This document shows positions 1-56,914 of a stretch of DNA of 64,000 nt, piece by piece. Source of the stretch: Channallabes apus (Eukaryota > Chordata > Actinopteri > Siluriformes > Clariidae); the NCBI GenBank assembly GCA_030522415.1, contig CM060106.1:25126074-25190073 (forward strand). The letters are read 5' to 3'. The notes under the pieces are model-generated. The model had not been told where the DNA came from and ran no database searches. It saw nothing but the letters and a program-made list of their open reading frames with translations. A program made the position numbers and the translations under genes. Positions within the stretch are counted from its first letter, which is position 1. Every line of letters starts with the position of its first letter.

Positions 1-305
1 AGCCATTGTTCTGAAATTTCCTCCTAAAATGAAGCAGATACTGTAAATGACTAACACATGAAATGTAAACAATGAGAGAATGTTGTCTTTTCTTAGACGT
101 TAATGATAAAAGTTTCCACTGAAAACGGTTCATTAAATCTTTAGTTCCTTTTTGCACATACCTGCAACAACCTTCCACTCTGACATTTATTATTCACCTG
201 TGCTAAAGATTCTCATGAAGATGGAATGGCAATATGGCAGCAGCTGTTGTTAATTAATCACCCAGCATTAAATGTTAAATGTCAGGTTAAGACGTTAATA
301 GACCC

Positions 306-1234
306 TAGGCCTGGGCGATAAAACGATAACGATATGTTTCGCGATAGACACGTGATCGATATCAATAAAAAATGTGTTCGATAGAACGTTCAATATTTTT
401 TATTCTTTGTAGGAAGAAAACGCTGGTCGCGAAGCTGGTTTGGTTGCCGTCATGCGCACTCGCTCCGCGACCGGCTCTAGGACCCGGAAGTAGTACGGTC
501 GCGATTCAGGAAGCATAAACGGAGACAAGATGGAGTTGACATTGGCACCCGCCCACCCGCCAAATGCGGGTAAAATTCGGCTGTGGCGGGTAATAACTTT
601 AGTCTCACTAGCCACATTGACGGGTAGTTTATTCTTTGGTATGACAATTGTCATGTTTGCATCAATATGCACAACTAACATCTATAATATTACTTGCTTT
701 TTGTGTGAGACAAACGGAGGCATGGAGAAAAACGGTATTCTTCTTTTACTGAATTCAGTGCACACGACACATATAGTATATAGCGCGGTATTGCCCCCTG
801 GTGTCCCGCCAGTGAATTAACATCAAACTCAAATATATTACAATATATTTTTGTTGTAGTTTTCTCTAAAGGCATCTGATATAATAAACGCATTTCACTA
901 TTTTATTACACTTTATTAAGCATCTCTTACATTTTCTTTTAATTTTGCACCTTAAATGTTAAGAGATAATTGTTAAGTGTTCATTGTGACTTTTGACTTA
1001 TGTTTACATTTTAATTATTTGATTTTTCCATGGTTGTTGACATTTCTGTCTTAATAACTGATGGGACTATGATCAGCGGAAGGTTAAGTTTAAAATAAAA
1101 ATGTTTAAATGTAATATATTCTTCTCCTGGTCCTTATTTTAAATGGGTCATAAAAAATATCAATAATTATTGATATCGACCGATATGAAACACTGATATC
1201 ATGATACAGTTTTCAGCCATATCGCCCAGCCCTA
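306..1234. mobile_element. Non-autonomous hAT element with exact 8-bp target duplication
   Basis: Ends are TAGGCCTGGGCGAT and ATCGCCCAGCCCTA (imperfect 14-bp terminal inverted repeats), and both flanks carry ATAGACCC (298-305 and 1235-1242), the 8-bp duplication expected of hAT insertion. The 929-bp interior has short open frames without recognisable transposase motifs, so it is probably mobilised in trans. Confidence 0.85.
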
Positions 1235-1242
1235 ATAGACCC

Positions 1243-1300
1243 TATAACAGTAAATAGGGGCCCTGATGAAATATGAGCATGTGTGTGTTTGTGTGTCTGT

Positions 1301-1331
<31 letters not shown>

Positions 1332-3028
1332 GGATTTTTCACTTTTGTTTTACTATTTATAATGTACTGTATATGTTAATCTAACGTGTATTAATATAAT
1401 TAATAATTAATATAGATTGTTTAAAAATTATGTAATGTAATTCTTACGTAACAAACTTGTTGCTATCACAAGGGCAGAAACAGAAAGTCTTTATTTGAAC
1501 TTTACTTCTTCTTTTCTGAGATTTTATTTGAGTGGGTCGGTACGGTCTGCAGTAATGGGGTGAGAACAGCTTCCTGCCAAAACTCACATTCAAAACCAGT
1601 CACAAAAGTACTTTCAGCAAGAAAACACATCCGATAATGTTACATCATCTTAAACAACATTGTCTCCTTAGTAACTGATGGAGTTTTTCAGAACTTTAAA
1701 AATATGGTGTGAGTATGATTGAAACGTCAACCTGTTTTGTGTTAAAGTTCACCACCAAATCCTTTATCTTGCTGACATTCAAGACATTCAGCTTCAGGTC
1801 AGGAGCTTAATGTACAGTAAGTAAGGAGAAGTAATGTTCACAATAAACATCCTAATGGGAAAAAAAAACAACCTTGTCATTTGGCTGTGGGCACAGTTTT
1901 TAAATTTTGAATTTGAAAATACAGTGGGAATGGCTTCATGAAACTAGAGCACTGAAGGTTGGGTAAAAGTCTTTAGGTTGCTCCTGTCGTGCGATCACCA
2001 CAGCGCACCATCTGATCTGCATAACATATTGGCACAGGTTTTCCGCCAGAGGCCCTTCCCTGATGCAACCTTCTAAGTTTATCTGGGCTTGGAACTGGCA
2101 CTGCATCTAGTAGCTGGGGTTTGAGAACTAGCTGTGAATCGAACCCAGGCCTTCTGCATGGTTGGAGAGAAACCTACCACTGAAGCACCAATGCCTCAGT
2201 TTAGTCACTGTGTAATGTTGCATAAGCAACAGGTTAATAGATTCAAAGATACAGTGATCGTAAATTAATGTGCTGTTTTTAGCAGATTCCGAACATCCCT
2301 AAAAATCTTTAGGTCAAAAAAAAAAAAAGGTTTTGAAATCATCCTTGACATGTGAAATGGCTTCTAAGAACAGACTTTTGCTTCTGATTTGTTTACAATA
2401 GCTTAAAACCAAGTTGGGAACCAATGTTGTCTACAGTATAAAGAACAAGACAGCAATTCACCACTGGACAAAGGAATTTCACAGGTGCATTGCTGGAGTT
2501 TTGGAAACTTTTTTGCATCATGCTGATGGACGTATCAGAATTTATCAAAAAAAAAACAAGTCAACTGAAACTCCACTTCGACAGTACTATTGATGTCAAC
2601 AGTGTGCTTGCGTAGAGAATGTTTTCCAGGCATATGCATCTGATACCGATGAAACAATGTTTAAATGATATGGAAAATGAAAATAAATTCCTTCATGACT
2701 ACAGTTCATTCAACCACGAATGCATACATTCAGCATGACAGCGCACCCATGTCACAAACTGCCAACCAATCGTTACAGGAACATGAGAACAAATTTTCAA
2801 TGCTTCACTGGTCTGCATGTCCTCAAATATTGTCCTCAAATCCAACAACCAGCTTTGCAGTGAACTGGAAATGGTAATGTGGCTTTACAAACTAAACTTT
2901 AGATTTAGATTTTAAAATCTAAAAACATGCTTATTATGCACCTATATACAGTAAATTTAGCTAATAACCTGTCCACAGTGGTTGTGTATATGTGAGTGAG
3001 TAAAAAAGTGAGAAAGAGAGAGACTTAC
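1243..3028. other. Non-coding stretch downstream of cep89 exon 13
   Basis: Apart from the SINE at 1974-2195 and a GA microsatellite near 1303-1331, this stretch holds AT-rich sequence in which nothing is recognised. Any following cep89 exon was looked for and not found. Possible decayed Tc1-like pieces lie around 2400-2800 but cannot be classified. Confidence 0.4.
1974..2195 (-). repeat. tRNA-derived SINE with RTE-like tail (family 1)
   Basis: On the minus strand it starts with a tRNA-like head (CTTCAGTGGTAGGTTTC, box B GGTTCGATTC), then CCAGCTACTAGATGCAGTGCC, and ends CTGTGGTGATCGCACGACAG. The same layout recurs at 15511 and, decayed, at 54164. Confidence 0.75.
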
Positions 3029-47620
<44,592 letters not shown>

Positions 47621-47940
47621 GATCCAACTTTGTCCTGGCTGCACTGAGATTTCCTTACAAACGATCACAACCGGAAATGCACATCTGTACTACAATAAAG
47701 CAAAACATTTTACTTTTAGAAAAATCGTTTAGCTAGTTTCGCTTATCAACTTGTTAACTAGATTGTTTTTAAGCCCGGGTATCTAGACGCTTTACAGACT
47801 TGAGCACATCCATCCAACCGCGAATCCTATTGGCTGGGGAATCTAAAGACAACCAATCACAATTGAGATTTAATCCTCTTAGCAACGCGGGTGGCGCTCG
47901 GATTTGCAAGGAGTGTAACGCTCATTAGTGTCCACTAGAT
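47621..47940 (-). promoter_or_regulatory. Putative cep89 promoter / 5' UTR region
   Basis: Immediately upstream of the cep89 start codon the sequence is free of recognisable repeats. It contains two CCAAT-type boxes (CTATTGGCTG near 47828 and CCAATCAC near 47855) and TTAGCAACGCG near 47880, a possible RFX X-box half-site as found at ciliary genes. Transcription start is not visible; motif matches are weak evidence. Confidence 0.4.
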
Positions 47941-48030
47941 GGCTCTATACACACACACACACACAACACAGTATCTACTGTATATAAATGAAATGAAAGA
48001 ATCGTTTTGTCTGTATGTTGGTCAGAACCA

Positions 48031-48445
48031 GGTCTGGACTGACCATAGGGCATACCGGGTCAGTCCCGGTGGGCCGACGCACATTTTTTTGGACCGCGCG
48101 CAAGTGTCCCCGGGTCGGATGATCTGAACGCGCGCGCACCCAACTCCAAGTCGCATCCTCTGAACGCGCGCGACTTGTGGAATACCTCAAGTGGTCTGCA
48201 CAGAGCCCTGACCTCAACCCCATTAAAACACCTTTGGGATCAATTGGTATGCTGACGTACGTCAGTAAAGCTCTTGTGGCTGAATGGTCATAAATCCCTA
48301 CAGCCATGCTTCAAAATCTAGTGTGAAACCTTCTCAGTATATCACAGTATATCAGCAAATTTGGAATGAATGAGGAGTAAGATTTTTTTTTAAAGAACAT
48401 TTCACTGTGATGATCAGGTGTCCACAAACTTATGGCCATGTAGTG
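48031..48445 (+). mobile_element. Fragments of a DNA transposon end and a Tc1 transposase
   Basis: TCTGGACTGACCATAGGGCA with GTCCCGGTGGGCC is the start of a widespread fish element. From 48180, CAGAGCCCTGACCTCAACCC (SPDLNP) to GGTGTCCACAAACTTATGGC is a Tc1 end. Confidence 0.5.
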
Positions 48446-48493
48446 TACGTAGAGTGCACGACAACCTATGTACATGTCTTAGGTAAAAAATGT

Positions 48494-48541
48494 ATATTAT
48501 ATTATATTATATTATATTATATTATATTATATTATATTATT
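48494..48541. repeat. (ATATT)n microsatellite
   Basis: About nine pentanucleotide units. Confidence 0.9.
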
Positions 48542-48624
48542 ATAAGGAACAGCTTTTTTTCTTAGGTTATACAGGATCCTTCCATAACTACCTGACTGCA
48601 ATTTACAGACTCCCGAATATATAT

Positions 48625-49372
48625 GAAGGTGAGTCAAAAATTATCCACACTCCAGTTATATTAAAAATTCCGTTGGCCGCACTGTCTTATGTCTTACTTT
48701 CCGTTCACGGCTTCGGTCTCCTCAGTCGCTGCTGTGCAGGTGTGAACGTGTTACATCAGTTTATTTGTAACTGTGGTGCGAGCAAAACTGTTGTCCCACT
48801 TGTGATTTGTATGAAAGAAGAGCAGCATGCAGTGATTCAGTTTTTCTGTGGTCTGAGGGTGTACCTGGGGTCCAAACAACTCACTGAAGAGCATAAACAA
48901 TAGCGTTTGGATGCTCTATGCTGAATTCAATGCTCTAAGGTGAAAGTTTGTTAAAGAGAATCATTACTGGTAACGATAACTGATAACGAGCCTGAGAGTA
49001 AACTGCAGCCAATTGCCAACCAAGTAAAAGTTCCAAAGACAACCATCAGCTGAAAAATTGGTGCTTGCAGTTTTTTCCGAGATTGCGCAGATTGTTGAAC
49101 CTTCAGGAAAAAGGTTCAACAATCATCAGGCACTACAGTGAGATGCTTATTGAAGAGCTGAAGCCTAAACTTCAGACTAAACACAGAGGACCCCCTCCCC
49201 CCCTCCCCCCATGCCTGGATCACAATCTTCGTTCCGGTTCATTGGGAGCATTGTCCAAGATGTCTTGATATGCTGAAGCATTAAGATTGTGCTTCACTGG
49301 GGATAAGGGGTCTGATTGAAACACCTGAACTCAATAATTACAGGTTTGACCAATTACTTTTGTCTATATAGT
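48625..49372 (+). mobile_element. Mariner-like fragment and Tc1 end
   Basis: GAAGGTGAGTCAAAAATTAT resembles a mariner inverted repeat. Short frames follow (KEEQHAVIQFFCGLRVYLGS) that could be a mariner N terminus. At 49260-49372 lies a Tc1 end matching 46030-46133. Confidence 0.35.
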
Positions 49373-49719
49373 GTATATTGCCCGTCAGGTCATATTTATG
49401 TTTGTGAGGTTTAGATCAAGTCTACAGCGCTGTCGATTCTAGAATCTGATCCTTCAGAACAGAACTTGAACTGTGGACATTTTACATAGTCAAAAGCAAA
49501 TTACAAACAGATTAAAGACATGCTGTTATTTAACAAGGAAAAACACAAGACTATTGATATGGGTAAGCTTTTGTAAAGAGAGGTTTAATTAGCGTTTATG
49601 GACGCGTCTTAGCATTTCGCTTCCTTGTTTCTTAATAACTAGACAAGCTGCATTTTTTTCTGATTTATATCATAAGAGAGAAAAGTGAGGCTGGTAAACG
49701 GAATGACTGATTTAGCTGG

Positions 49720-50053
49720 GGCGGCGCAGTGGTGTAGTGGTTAGCACTGTCGCCTTGCACCTCCAGGGTCTGGGTTCGATTCCCCGGCCAGGCTCGATTC
49801 CCGTCTATGTGCGCATGGAGTTTGCATGTTCTCCCCGTGCTTGGTGGGTTTCCTCCGGGTACTCCGGTTTCCTCCCACAGTCTAATTGGCGTTCCTAAAT
49901 TGCCCGTAGTGTGTGAATGTGTGTGTACCCTGCAATGGATTGGCACCCTGTCCAGGGTGTACCCCGCCTAGTGCCTGAAGTCTCCTGGGATAGGCTCCAG
50001 GTCCCCCGCGACCCTGAACACAGGATTAAGCGGTATAGAAAATGAATGAATGA
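49720..50053 (+). repeat. Composite SINE (family 4), full length
   Basis: Head GCGGCGCAGTGGTGTAGTGG with box B GGGTTCGATTCCC, body GGTTTCCTCCCACAGTC, tail CGGTATAGAAAATGAATGA. Best plus-strand reference copy. Confidence 0.9.
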
Positions 50054-50284
50054 TTTAGCTGCTATAAATAATTGATAACAGGAACTAACCAGTCGTGGAT
50101 AAAAACTATGACATGTTATTCCTTAATTATTAGAAAGAATGTACTGTAATCACTTGCAAATTCCTGTAATATTACACAAATGAAACACTTCAGTAGGTGG
50201 CTGTGAAGATTCTTAGTCATTAAGGTGAGGCTATCTGGAAGTTAATGTGATCTGACATGACTACAACTGGACTTCTTTTTGGCT

Positions 50285-50640
50285 AGATAGATACCTGTAT
50301 GTTTCACTACTCATCCAAGTAGCTTCTTTAGTCTGAGGGAAGTTGGTAAGATTCCCCATATGTATTTGTATCTTCCAGGGTCAATATGTGGCTTTCCTGG
50401 TGGACCTGTGAAGAGAGGGATGGAGGAAAGTGCAGCATGAACAACAAGACACAAGAGTTTCTGTTGTTCTGTTCCATTAAGGGAACGATTTTCCACTCGT
50501 ACATGGATGGCCTCTTTCACACCTGTCTGAAATCGTCTAACCTCCGTACATTTGTACATTGTCATACCCAAATGTATGTCCATTGTCCTTCAAGTGGAGG
50601 AACACAGCTGTTTCTGGTCCTGAACAACATCTTCAGATAC
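50285..50640 (-). pseudogene. Penelope-like element fragment (GIY-YIG region)
   Basis: Minus frame reads MYKCTEVRRFQTGVKEAIHV then RVENRSLNGTEQQK. The VKEAI-V-E--SLN pattern is the GIY-YIG endonuclease C terminus of Penelope-like retroelements. The upstream reverse transcriptase is absent. Confidence 0.6.
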
Positions 50641-50690
50641 AGTACTTCAATAGGTGATGCGATACCAAGACAATCCCGTCTAGGTATCTA

Positions 50691-50830
50691 TGTGCATGAA
50701 GTTTGGATCCCCCCAATGCTTAGTGGGGTTCCTCCAGATACTCCAGTTTTCTCCCACAGTCCAAAGACGTGCAGATTAGGCTAACTGGTGTTTCCAAATT
50801 GCCCATAGTGTGTGAACAAGTGTGTGAACG
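50691..50830 (+). repeat. Composite SINE (family 4), partial and decayed
   Basis: GTTCCTCCAGATACTCCAGT and CAGTCCAAAGACGTGCAGAT correspond to the family-4 body. Confidence 0.65.
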
Positions 50831-51811
50831 TAGTGTGTGAACAATGTTGAACAGAGGTCCTACAACAGTTGTGAACATTGGAATCAATACAGTAGCCAAT
50901 ACAGTCACCACAGTCCTCCATGGTCCCTAGTTGGACTACAGACGTTCCCAGATGAATGGATGGATTCAAGGTATAACAGTTGGGTTCATAACCAATTTAA
51001 CATAGGTAGGGCTTTCAGCCAACATGGGCAGAAGACTTTCCCAGGAAAAAAAAGCAGAGAAACCAGAACCACGCATTCACCATCTCTTATTCCCATACAC
51101 AAGTAAAACCACTCTGACATCATCACTGGCAAGAAGAGCCCCTGTCTTTAATAACCAACCCACAGTCTAACATTCCCCTGCCTGGGAATAATTTAAAAAG
51201 CATTAGTGCACCACATGATGTTCAGCATCTCCTATTCTCATACAGTATTTCTCACATGGCATACAAAGAATTAATATTGGAATACAGAATAAAATTTGAT
51301 TCATTAGCTTATTGTATTTGTTTGACCTCTTACAGAGGTATTCCAGGTAGCGTGTCAGACTTAAAATCAATCTTATTTCACATAAAAATATCCTCTCTTG
51401 ACCCAGAATGCTTTCCTGGTTGTCCTCATGTGATAGCTGTGTTGCTTTTTGTCTATTACTAAAAACTGTTTAAGTTTACTTTTCAAGCCTTTGAGCTCCT
51501 AACTGCTTTTGGCAGCAGCTAGTAAAGCTCAGGTTGCAGACAGATGTACTGTACATTTTCTTTTCAGACTCTGCACCAAACCACAGCTGGAAAAACCCAC
51601 AATATTTCAAATGAGGCCAGTGAGAAGTAAGGCTTCAAGAACTGGTAAAGTCAATGTCTTGAGATCTAATTCACTTACTTTCACAATCCTTATTTTCAGT
51701 TAAGTGAATAGTTTACAGAAACGTTTCCTTTGAATTTCAAATCATTTTAACTTTATGGTTATTTAAAGGTTTATTCTGCGTCTTTCAGGTCAGAACGCTC
51801 ACTCCCACTCA

Positions 51812-52138
51812 CTCACTCATCGTTTTATCTTGTATACAGGGTCGTGGAGGGCCTGGAGCCTATCCCAGGAGACTTCCAGTAGGGCACGAGGCAGGGTACA
51901 CTCTGGACAGGGTGCCAATCCATCGCAGGGTACGCATACACACATGTTCAGTCACACTTTGGGAATTAGCCTAATCTGCAAGTCTTTGGACTGTGGGAGG
52001 AAACCGCAACACCCGGAGGAAACACACCAAGCACCAGGAGAACTTGCAAACTCCATGCACACAGACCCCAAGGCGGGAATCGAATCCAGAATCTGGAGGT
52101 GCAAGGCGACAGTCCTAACCGCTAAACCACCATGTTGC
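51812..52138 (-). repeat. Composite SINE (family 4)
   Basis: GGAGCCTATCCCAGGAGACT and GAACTTGCAAACTCCATGCA match the family in reverse orientation. Confidence 0.85.
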
Positions 52139-52849
52139 CAGGTCAGAACACATTGTGAAATATTTGTTTCAATTGATTTTTCTATTTGCTCCGTTGAGAA
52201 ATTTCAACTGCAGGCACTCTAGGTATGTGTACTTGCCTTTCAACCATTCTGACCGATAGAAATCAATCTCGCTTACACAAGCACTGTCAGTTAGACTGAC
52301 GCAGAAAATTCTGGTGCTTTCCATGGTTTGTGAAAGGTAAAAGGGTAAAAGTTCACTGAAGTGGATACAGTATATGAATCTCACACAGAGACATACTGTA
52401 TACATTAATCCGAGCCTGCCTTTCAAAACATGTGCAACTAATAACTACTGTAGTAAATCCCTTTAATATACAGTAATTCATGCTCTTTTGCAGTACACAA
52501 AATACAAAGACGGCGTTACTAGATTTAGATTCTTTTTCATATTTCCCAGGTAATGAAGATAATCTCAGATGGTTATAACAGAAATCTAAACTCAAAGGAA
52601 ATAGCTAAGAGAAACTTTATACGTTGAAAACTTTATACCTCTCCTTTCCAGTTGAGTCAGTTTTTCTGAAGACTAGTAGGCATATACAATAATGAAACAC
52701 TTTGTTACATTCACACGTGCTGTATTGAGTTTTGATTTGTAACGATTTTTATTTAAACAATAATACAGGTGCTGCCTACTTCTGTAGTAATTTTAATTAA
52801 TTAATATGACATTTGCATCCGATTCCAGGTCAGACTTGTGATCGTCATT

Positions 52850-53101
52850 TAATCATCGTCTATACGGCTTTATCTTGTATTCGCAGGGCACAAACATACA
52901 GTACAGTCACTCACACACTGTGAGCATTTTTGGAACGCCAAATAGCCTAATCTCCAGGTCTTTGGGAGGAAACCGGAGTACCCGGAGAAAACCCACCAAG
53001 CACGGGGAGAACATGCTTTATAACTCCATGCACACAGAGACTCGAATCGACCCTGGAGGTGCAAGGCAGCAGTGCTAACCACTACACCATCGTGCTGCTG
53101 C
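52850..53101 (-). repeat. Composite SINE (family 4), internally deleted
   Basis: AAACCGGAGTACCCGGAGAA and the head ACTACACCATCGTGCTGC are present. TACAGTACAGT near 52899 is an extra word compared with sister copies. Confidence 0.8.
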
Positions 53102-53142
53102 GCCAGACCTGTGATAATTATAAAAAATTAAATACACAGAAG

Positions 53143-53482
53143 GGCGGCACGGTGGTGTAGTGGTTAGCACTGTCGCCTTGCACCTCCAGGGTCCGGGTTC
53201 GATTCCCGGCCAGGCTCGAATCCTGTCTCTGAGTTTGCATGTTCTCCCCGTGCTTGGTGGGTTTCCTCCGGGTACTCAGGTTTCCTCCCACAGTCCAAAG
53301 ATATGCAGATTAGGCTAATTGGCGTTCCTAAATTGACCGTAGTGTGTGAATGAGGGTGTGTGTGTGTGTGCTCTGTGATGGATTGGCATGCTGTCTTGTG
53401 CCGAGTCTCCTGGGATAGGCTCCAGGTCCCCACGACCCTAAATACAGGATAAAGCGGTATAGAAGATGAATGAATGAATGAA
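53143..53482 (+). repeat. Composite SINE (family 4), full length
   Basis: Starts GGCGGCACGGTGGTGTAGTG about 40 bp from the preceding copy, in opposite orientation; ends GGTATAGAAGATGAATGAAT. Confidence 0.9.
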
Positions 53483-53704
53483 ATACACGGAAGAGTGCTA
53501 AACTGAACTCAGTACACCAACTAACCCATATACAATACAATCATTATCTAAAAAGGAACACATGCTCATTTATTGTATGCATAAAAACCTATGTAAAAAT
53601 GTGTTAATAGCATACTGTTGTAACACATACAATTACACAGATAGAGGCCACGAGCTTCAGTTAAAATTCACATCAAACATCAGAATGGAGAAAGGAAAAT
53701 GTGT

Positions 53705-53900
53705 TTCTGTGACTTTGGTCATGACATGGTTGTTACAGTAGTACCAGATGGGCTGCTGTGAGTATTTCAAAAACAGCTGTTCTTCTGGGATTTTCACGCA
53801 CAACAGTCTCTAGAGGTTACACAAAATGGTGAGAAAAAAACTAAAATTTGAGTGATTGACAGTTCAGTGGGTGGAAATGGCTCATTGTGTGGAGAGCAAG
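53705..53900 (+). mobile_element. Decayed Tc1 fragment (family of 36362)
   Basis: GAGTATTTCAAAAACAGCTG and CTGGGATTTTCACGCACAAC align with 36490-36560. Contains TACAGTA at 53734-53740 where the paralogue has none. Confidence 0.65.
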
Positions 53901-54163
53901 AAACATGAGCAAGTTGGTTTGAACTGCAAGGAAAGATATGATAAATCAAATAATCACACTTTACTTCCATGATGCTCAGTATAGCGCCTCAGGGTTCCAC
54001 CGCTGTCAAACATCTGATCCTATCACTTGGCACAAACACACAAACTAGACAGTTGAAAATTTGCCAAAAAAAAAAAATAAATCCCCTGGGCTTGTATGCA
54101 TATACATTCTTAATAACTTCCTCAAAATATACTATAAGTACTAAGTAACATTACAGCAGCAAT

Positions 54164-54320
54164 AAGAGTGCATTGGCTGCTCAGTGGTAGGCTTCTCACC
54201 AGTCTGGTTTGATTCCCTGCCAGTGCCAAATTCAGCCACTGGACCCAAGTCATCCACAGTGCCGGTCCCAAATGCAGGTAGAATGGGAAGGTTCGTACAC
54301 AGTTTGTAAACATCCATCCA
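54164..54320 (+). repeat. Decayed SINE (family 1)
   Basis: GGCTGCTCAGTGGTAGGCTT, GTTTGATTCCCTGCCAGTGCC and CAGTGCCGGTCCCAA follow the copy at 15511. Confidence 0.65.
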
Positions 54321-54394
54321 TCTAGGAACCTCTGTAGTCCAACTAGGGACTATGGACGCAAATGGCAATTGTCATTCTACGACCGTTGTGGGAA

Positions 54395-54556
54395 CACTAC
54401 CGGCAATTTGGGAACACCAATTAGCCTAAGCAGCATGTCTGTGAACAGTGGGAGGAAACCAGAGGAAACCCACCAAGCACAGGGAAAACATGTAAACTTC
54501 ATCGAACCTGGACGTGCAAGGCGAGAGTGATAACCGCTAAGCTATCGTGCTGCCTT
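54395..54556 (-). repeat. Composite SINE (family 4), partial
   Basis: GGCAATTTGGGAACACCAAT to GCTATCGTGCTGCC, reverse orientation, tail missing. Confidence 0.75.
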
Positions 54557-54559
54557 GTA

Positions 54560-56042
54560 AACATCAGCAAAGAAATAACTAGCAGGCCTGGAACCCCTAC
54601 ATATACATTTTGGGAAAGTGGTTTCGTTCTCGCATTTTTGTTGCCGACATAAAATTTTGATTCAGGGCAAATTTTCTCGATTTCTTTACACTTTGATTCG
54701 AACATCTGTCTCTTCTTTTTTTGTTTCTCAGATAACATTGGAATTGGGAGCTAGCAAGTGAGCTACAGTACAGTAACATCTGAACCCTCCATTGTTGCCA
54801 GGCTGTTTGACGAGTCTGAGTCACAGGAGCTTGTGACAGCACATTAGATGTTGAGTTATTGCTCTGATTCTAGCTGAGCTACAGAACTTGTGCACATTGT
54901 AAGGACGCTTAGAATATTATGCAGCCGTGTAATTTTAATGATCCGGTGATAAAGAAGTTTATCTGATTTTGTATTGACAGAGGTGGCATTCATCATTGAC
55001 CTTCTGGCTGATAAAATAGAGCAAGTCATACAGAAAACATGTAATTACTCTGTTACTTCCGGAAATACTTTCCTCTCACTAATCCAGTTAGGCAGCCTTT
55101 TCTTATTCACATTGAATTACACCACAAGAAACAACACCACTCGCTGCATTCACTGAACCATTGTAATGGAGGCAGGTTTCCTGGAAAAGGGCTTTCCCAG
55201 GATTGCCATTTATTTTTAGACTAGAAAGTAAGAGCAGTTTTCATTGGTCCGTACCTAAAAAATACTAAAAAAAATAATAATAATAATAATCCTAGAATAA
55301 TAGTTGGATCAGTTGGATAGTCATGGCCCTTAAGGCCCTGGATCAGAAGGTTGGTGGTTCAAACCTGTCACTGTCGGGCCCTTGAGCAAGGCCGTCATTA
55401 ACATGGTGATTACGTCTCCAGACCCTCTGCACACATGATGTTTTTTTCCACCATCCTGTGTAATCTCTAGACACTTCGCTACGAATGAGCAGGTGTTCCT
55501 GTTACAGGGTACAGGGAGGATATTTAGTGCATTACATGGAAATAGAAACTCAGAGGAGAGCATGTATTCCCTGGTTCATTAACCCATGTACATACAGTAC
55601 TGTGTGCTCAAGTTTCCTTTACATAAACAATGGGCAACACGCAAGGGACATGAAAATTAACTACTTTCTCAGAACTGTTGCTTTCAGAAACAATAATGCA
55701 ATTTGCCTCTTTTGTTGAAACACTGGAGGAGAGAATATGTACAGTACAGTAGGTGTGGTAAATAAATCATCATTGAACCTGCACAAGACTACAGTAGGTT
55801 TTTCCATGTTGCCAGATGGTGGAGGCCAAAAGTATTAAGACTACATATGCCATGTATCATGGGTTATTTGTCACATGTACTGTACCTTATAGTGAATTTT
55901 TTCCCCCTCACATATAAGGTTAACCCAGTAACCCACAACTATAGTAGCCTATAACCTACAGCAATTTCACTGAATAAAATTATTCTTATAATCTTGTCAA
56001 AAATATTTGTGGATGTCAGTACTATTGAATTGCATAGAATCC

Positions 56043-56073
<31 letters not shown>

Positions 56074-56478
56074 CATAAACTATTTAGAATACAGGTTCAT
56101 TTACATTCATTTAACCATCAATATCTGGAAGCTTGGATTCTCATGATGAGGCGACGGAAGCCACAAACATACATGGGGAGAAAAAAAAAAAAAAAAAAAA
56201 AACTCAAGCAAATATTACCCATTATTTTATTTTTAATCCAGGTTTGCATACAAAGTGACAAAAGGGGAAAAAAAGCAAATCTAGAACCCAGAGAAAAATT
56301 TAACTTTATAGGCTCGTTTAACTTCACTAATACCTTAATTAATTGACCCAGAATATATAAATATACCCTTTTAAAATATTATGCTTTTATAATCATAATC
56401 AAGGAGCCACAATCAACCTGCAAATGTTATCTAATTTCACAAATTTTCATTTTTATTAAAATCCCAATATTACATGTG

Positions 56479-56511
<33 letters not shown>

Positions 56512-56880
56512 AAGCCTAGATATTGCAGCTCTGGTTTTCGCAGAGAAAATGAGATGTATAAAACGTTACTCAGGAGTAAGTCAGTTTAAAGACTTAAAAA
56601 GTGACACAATCAACACACACGCAGACATGTACACAAACACACAAGGATCGGAATACAATGGAGAAAGAAAGAAGAAAAAAAAAAACACTAAAAGGCCATT
56701 TGAAGAATAGAGAAGTTCGTCAAATACTTAACTGCACAGACTTTAAATGACCATTTTACATTTGTATATATAATTTAAAATAATAATAGTTCAACTGCTC
56801 ACCTATGACATCACCTATGTGCAACTAGCCACAGTGGGACTATATCGCTAAATATGTTAAAGAAATACATCCTTATATTT
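54560..56880. other. Intergenic sequence left of rhpn2
   Basis: AT-rich with long A runs (56043-56069, 56180-56201, 56481-56510). Apart from the SINE fragment at 55338, no gene or complete element is recognised. Footprint words are frequent, including adjoining pairs at 54764-54775 and 55740-55751. Confidence 0.5.
55338..55410 (+). repeat. SINE family 3 fragment
   Basis: GGCCCTGGATCAGAAGGTTG and TCGGGCCCTTGAGCAAGGCC match the middle of the SINE at 34914. Confidence 0.6.
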
Positions 56881-56904
56881 ATAGATCATTTTCTCTATGT
56901 GCAT

Positions 56905-56914
56905 TTTATTTATT
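56905..56914 (-). terminator. Candidate polyadenylation signals for rhpn2
   Basis: Two overlapping AATAAA hexamers on the minus strand about 920 nt after the rhpn2 stop. They would give a 3' UTR of roughly 0.95 kb. Other AATAAA words exist further on, for example near 56225, so the true end is uncertain. Confidence 0.35.

Noticed and set aside
400..820. Overlapping open frames of 93 and 96 codons
   Set aside because: They lie inside a hAT element on opposite strands, lack known motifs and are not conserved in pattern; considered chance.
51256..51462. Possible faap24 exon (68-codon frame) and others in 47.6-57.8 kb
   Set aside because: No resemblance to FAAP24 and no suitable splice sites.
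54974..55156. 60-codon frame MTEVAFIIDLLADK...
   Set aside because: No homology recognised, isolated, no splice support.
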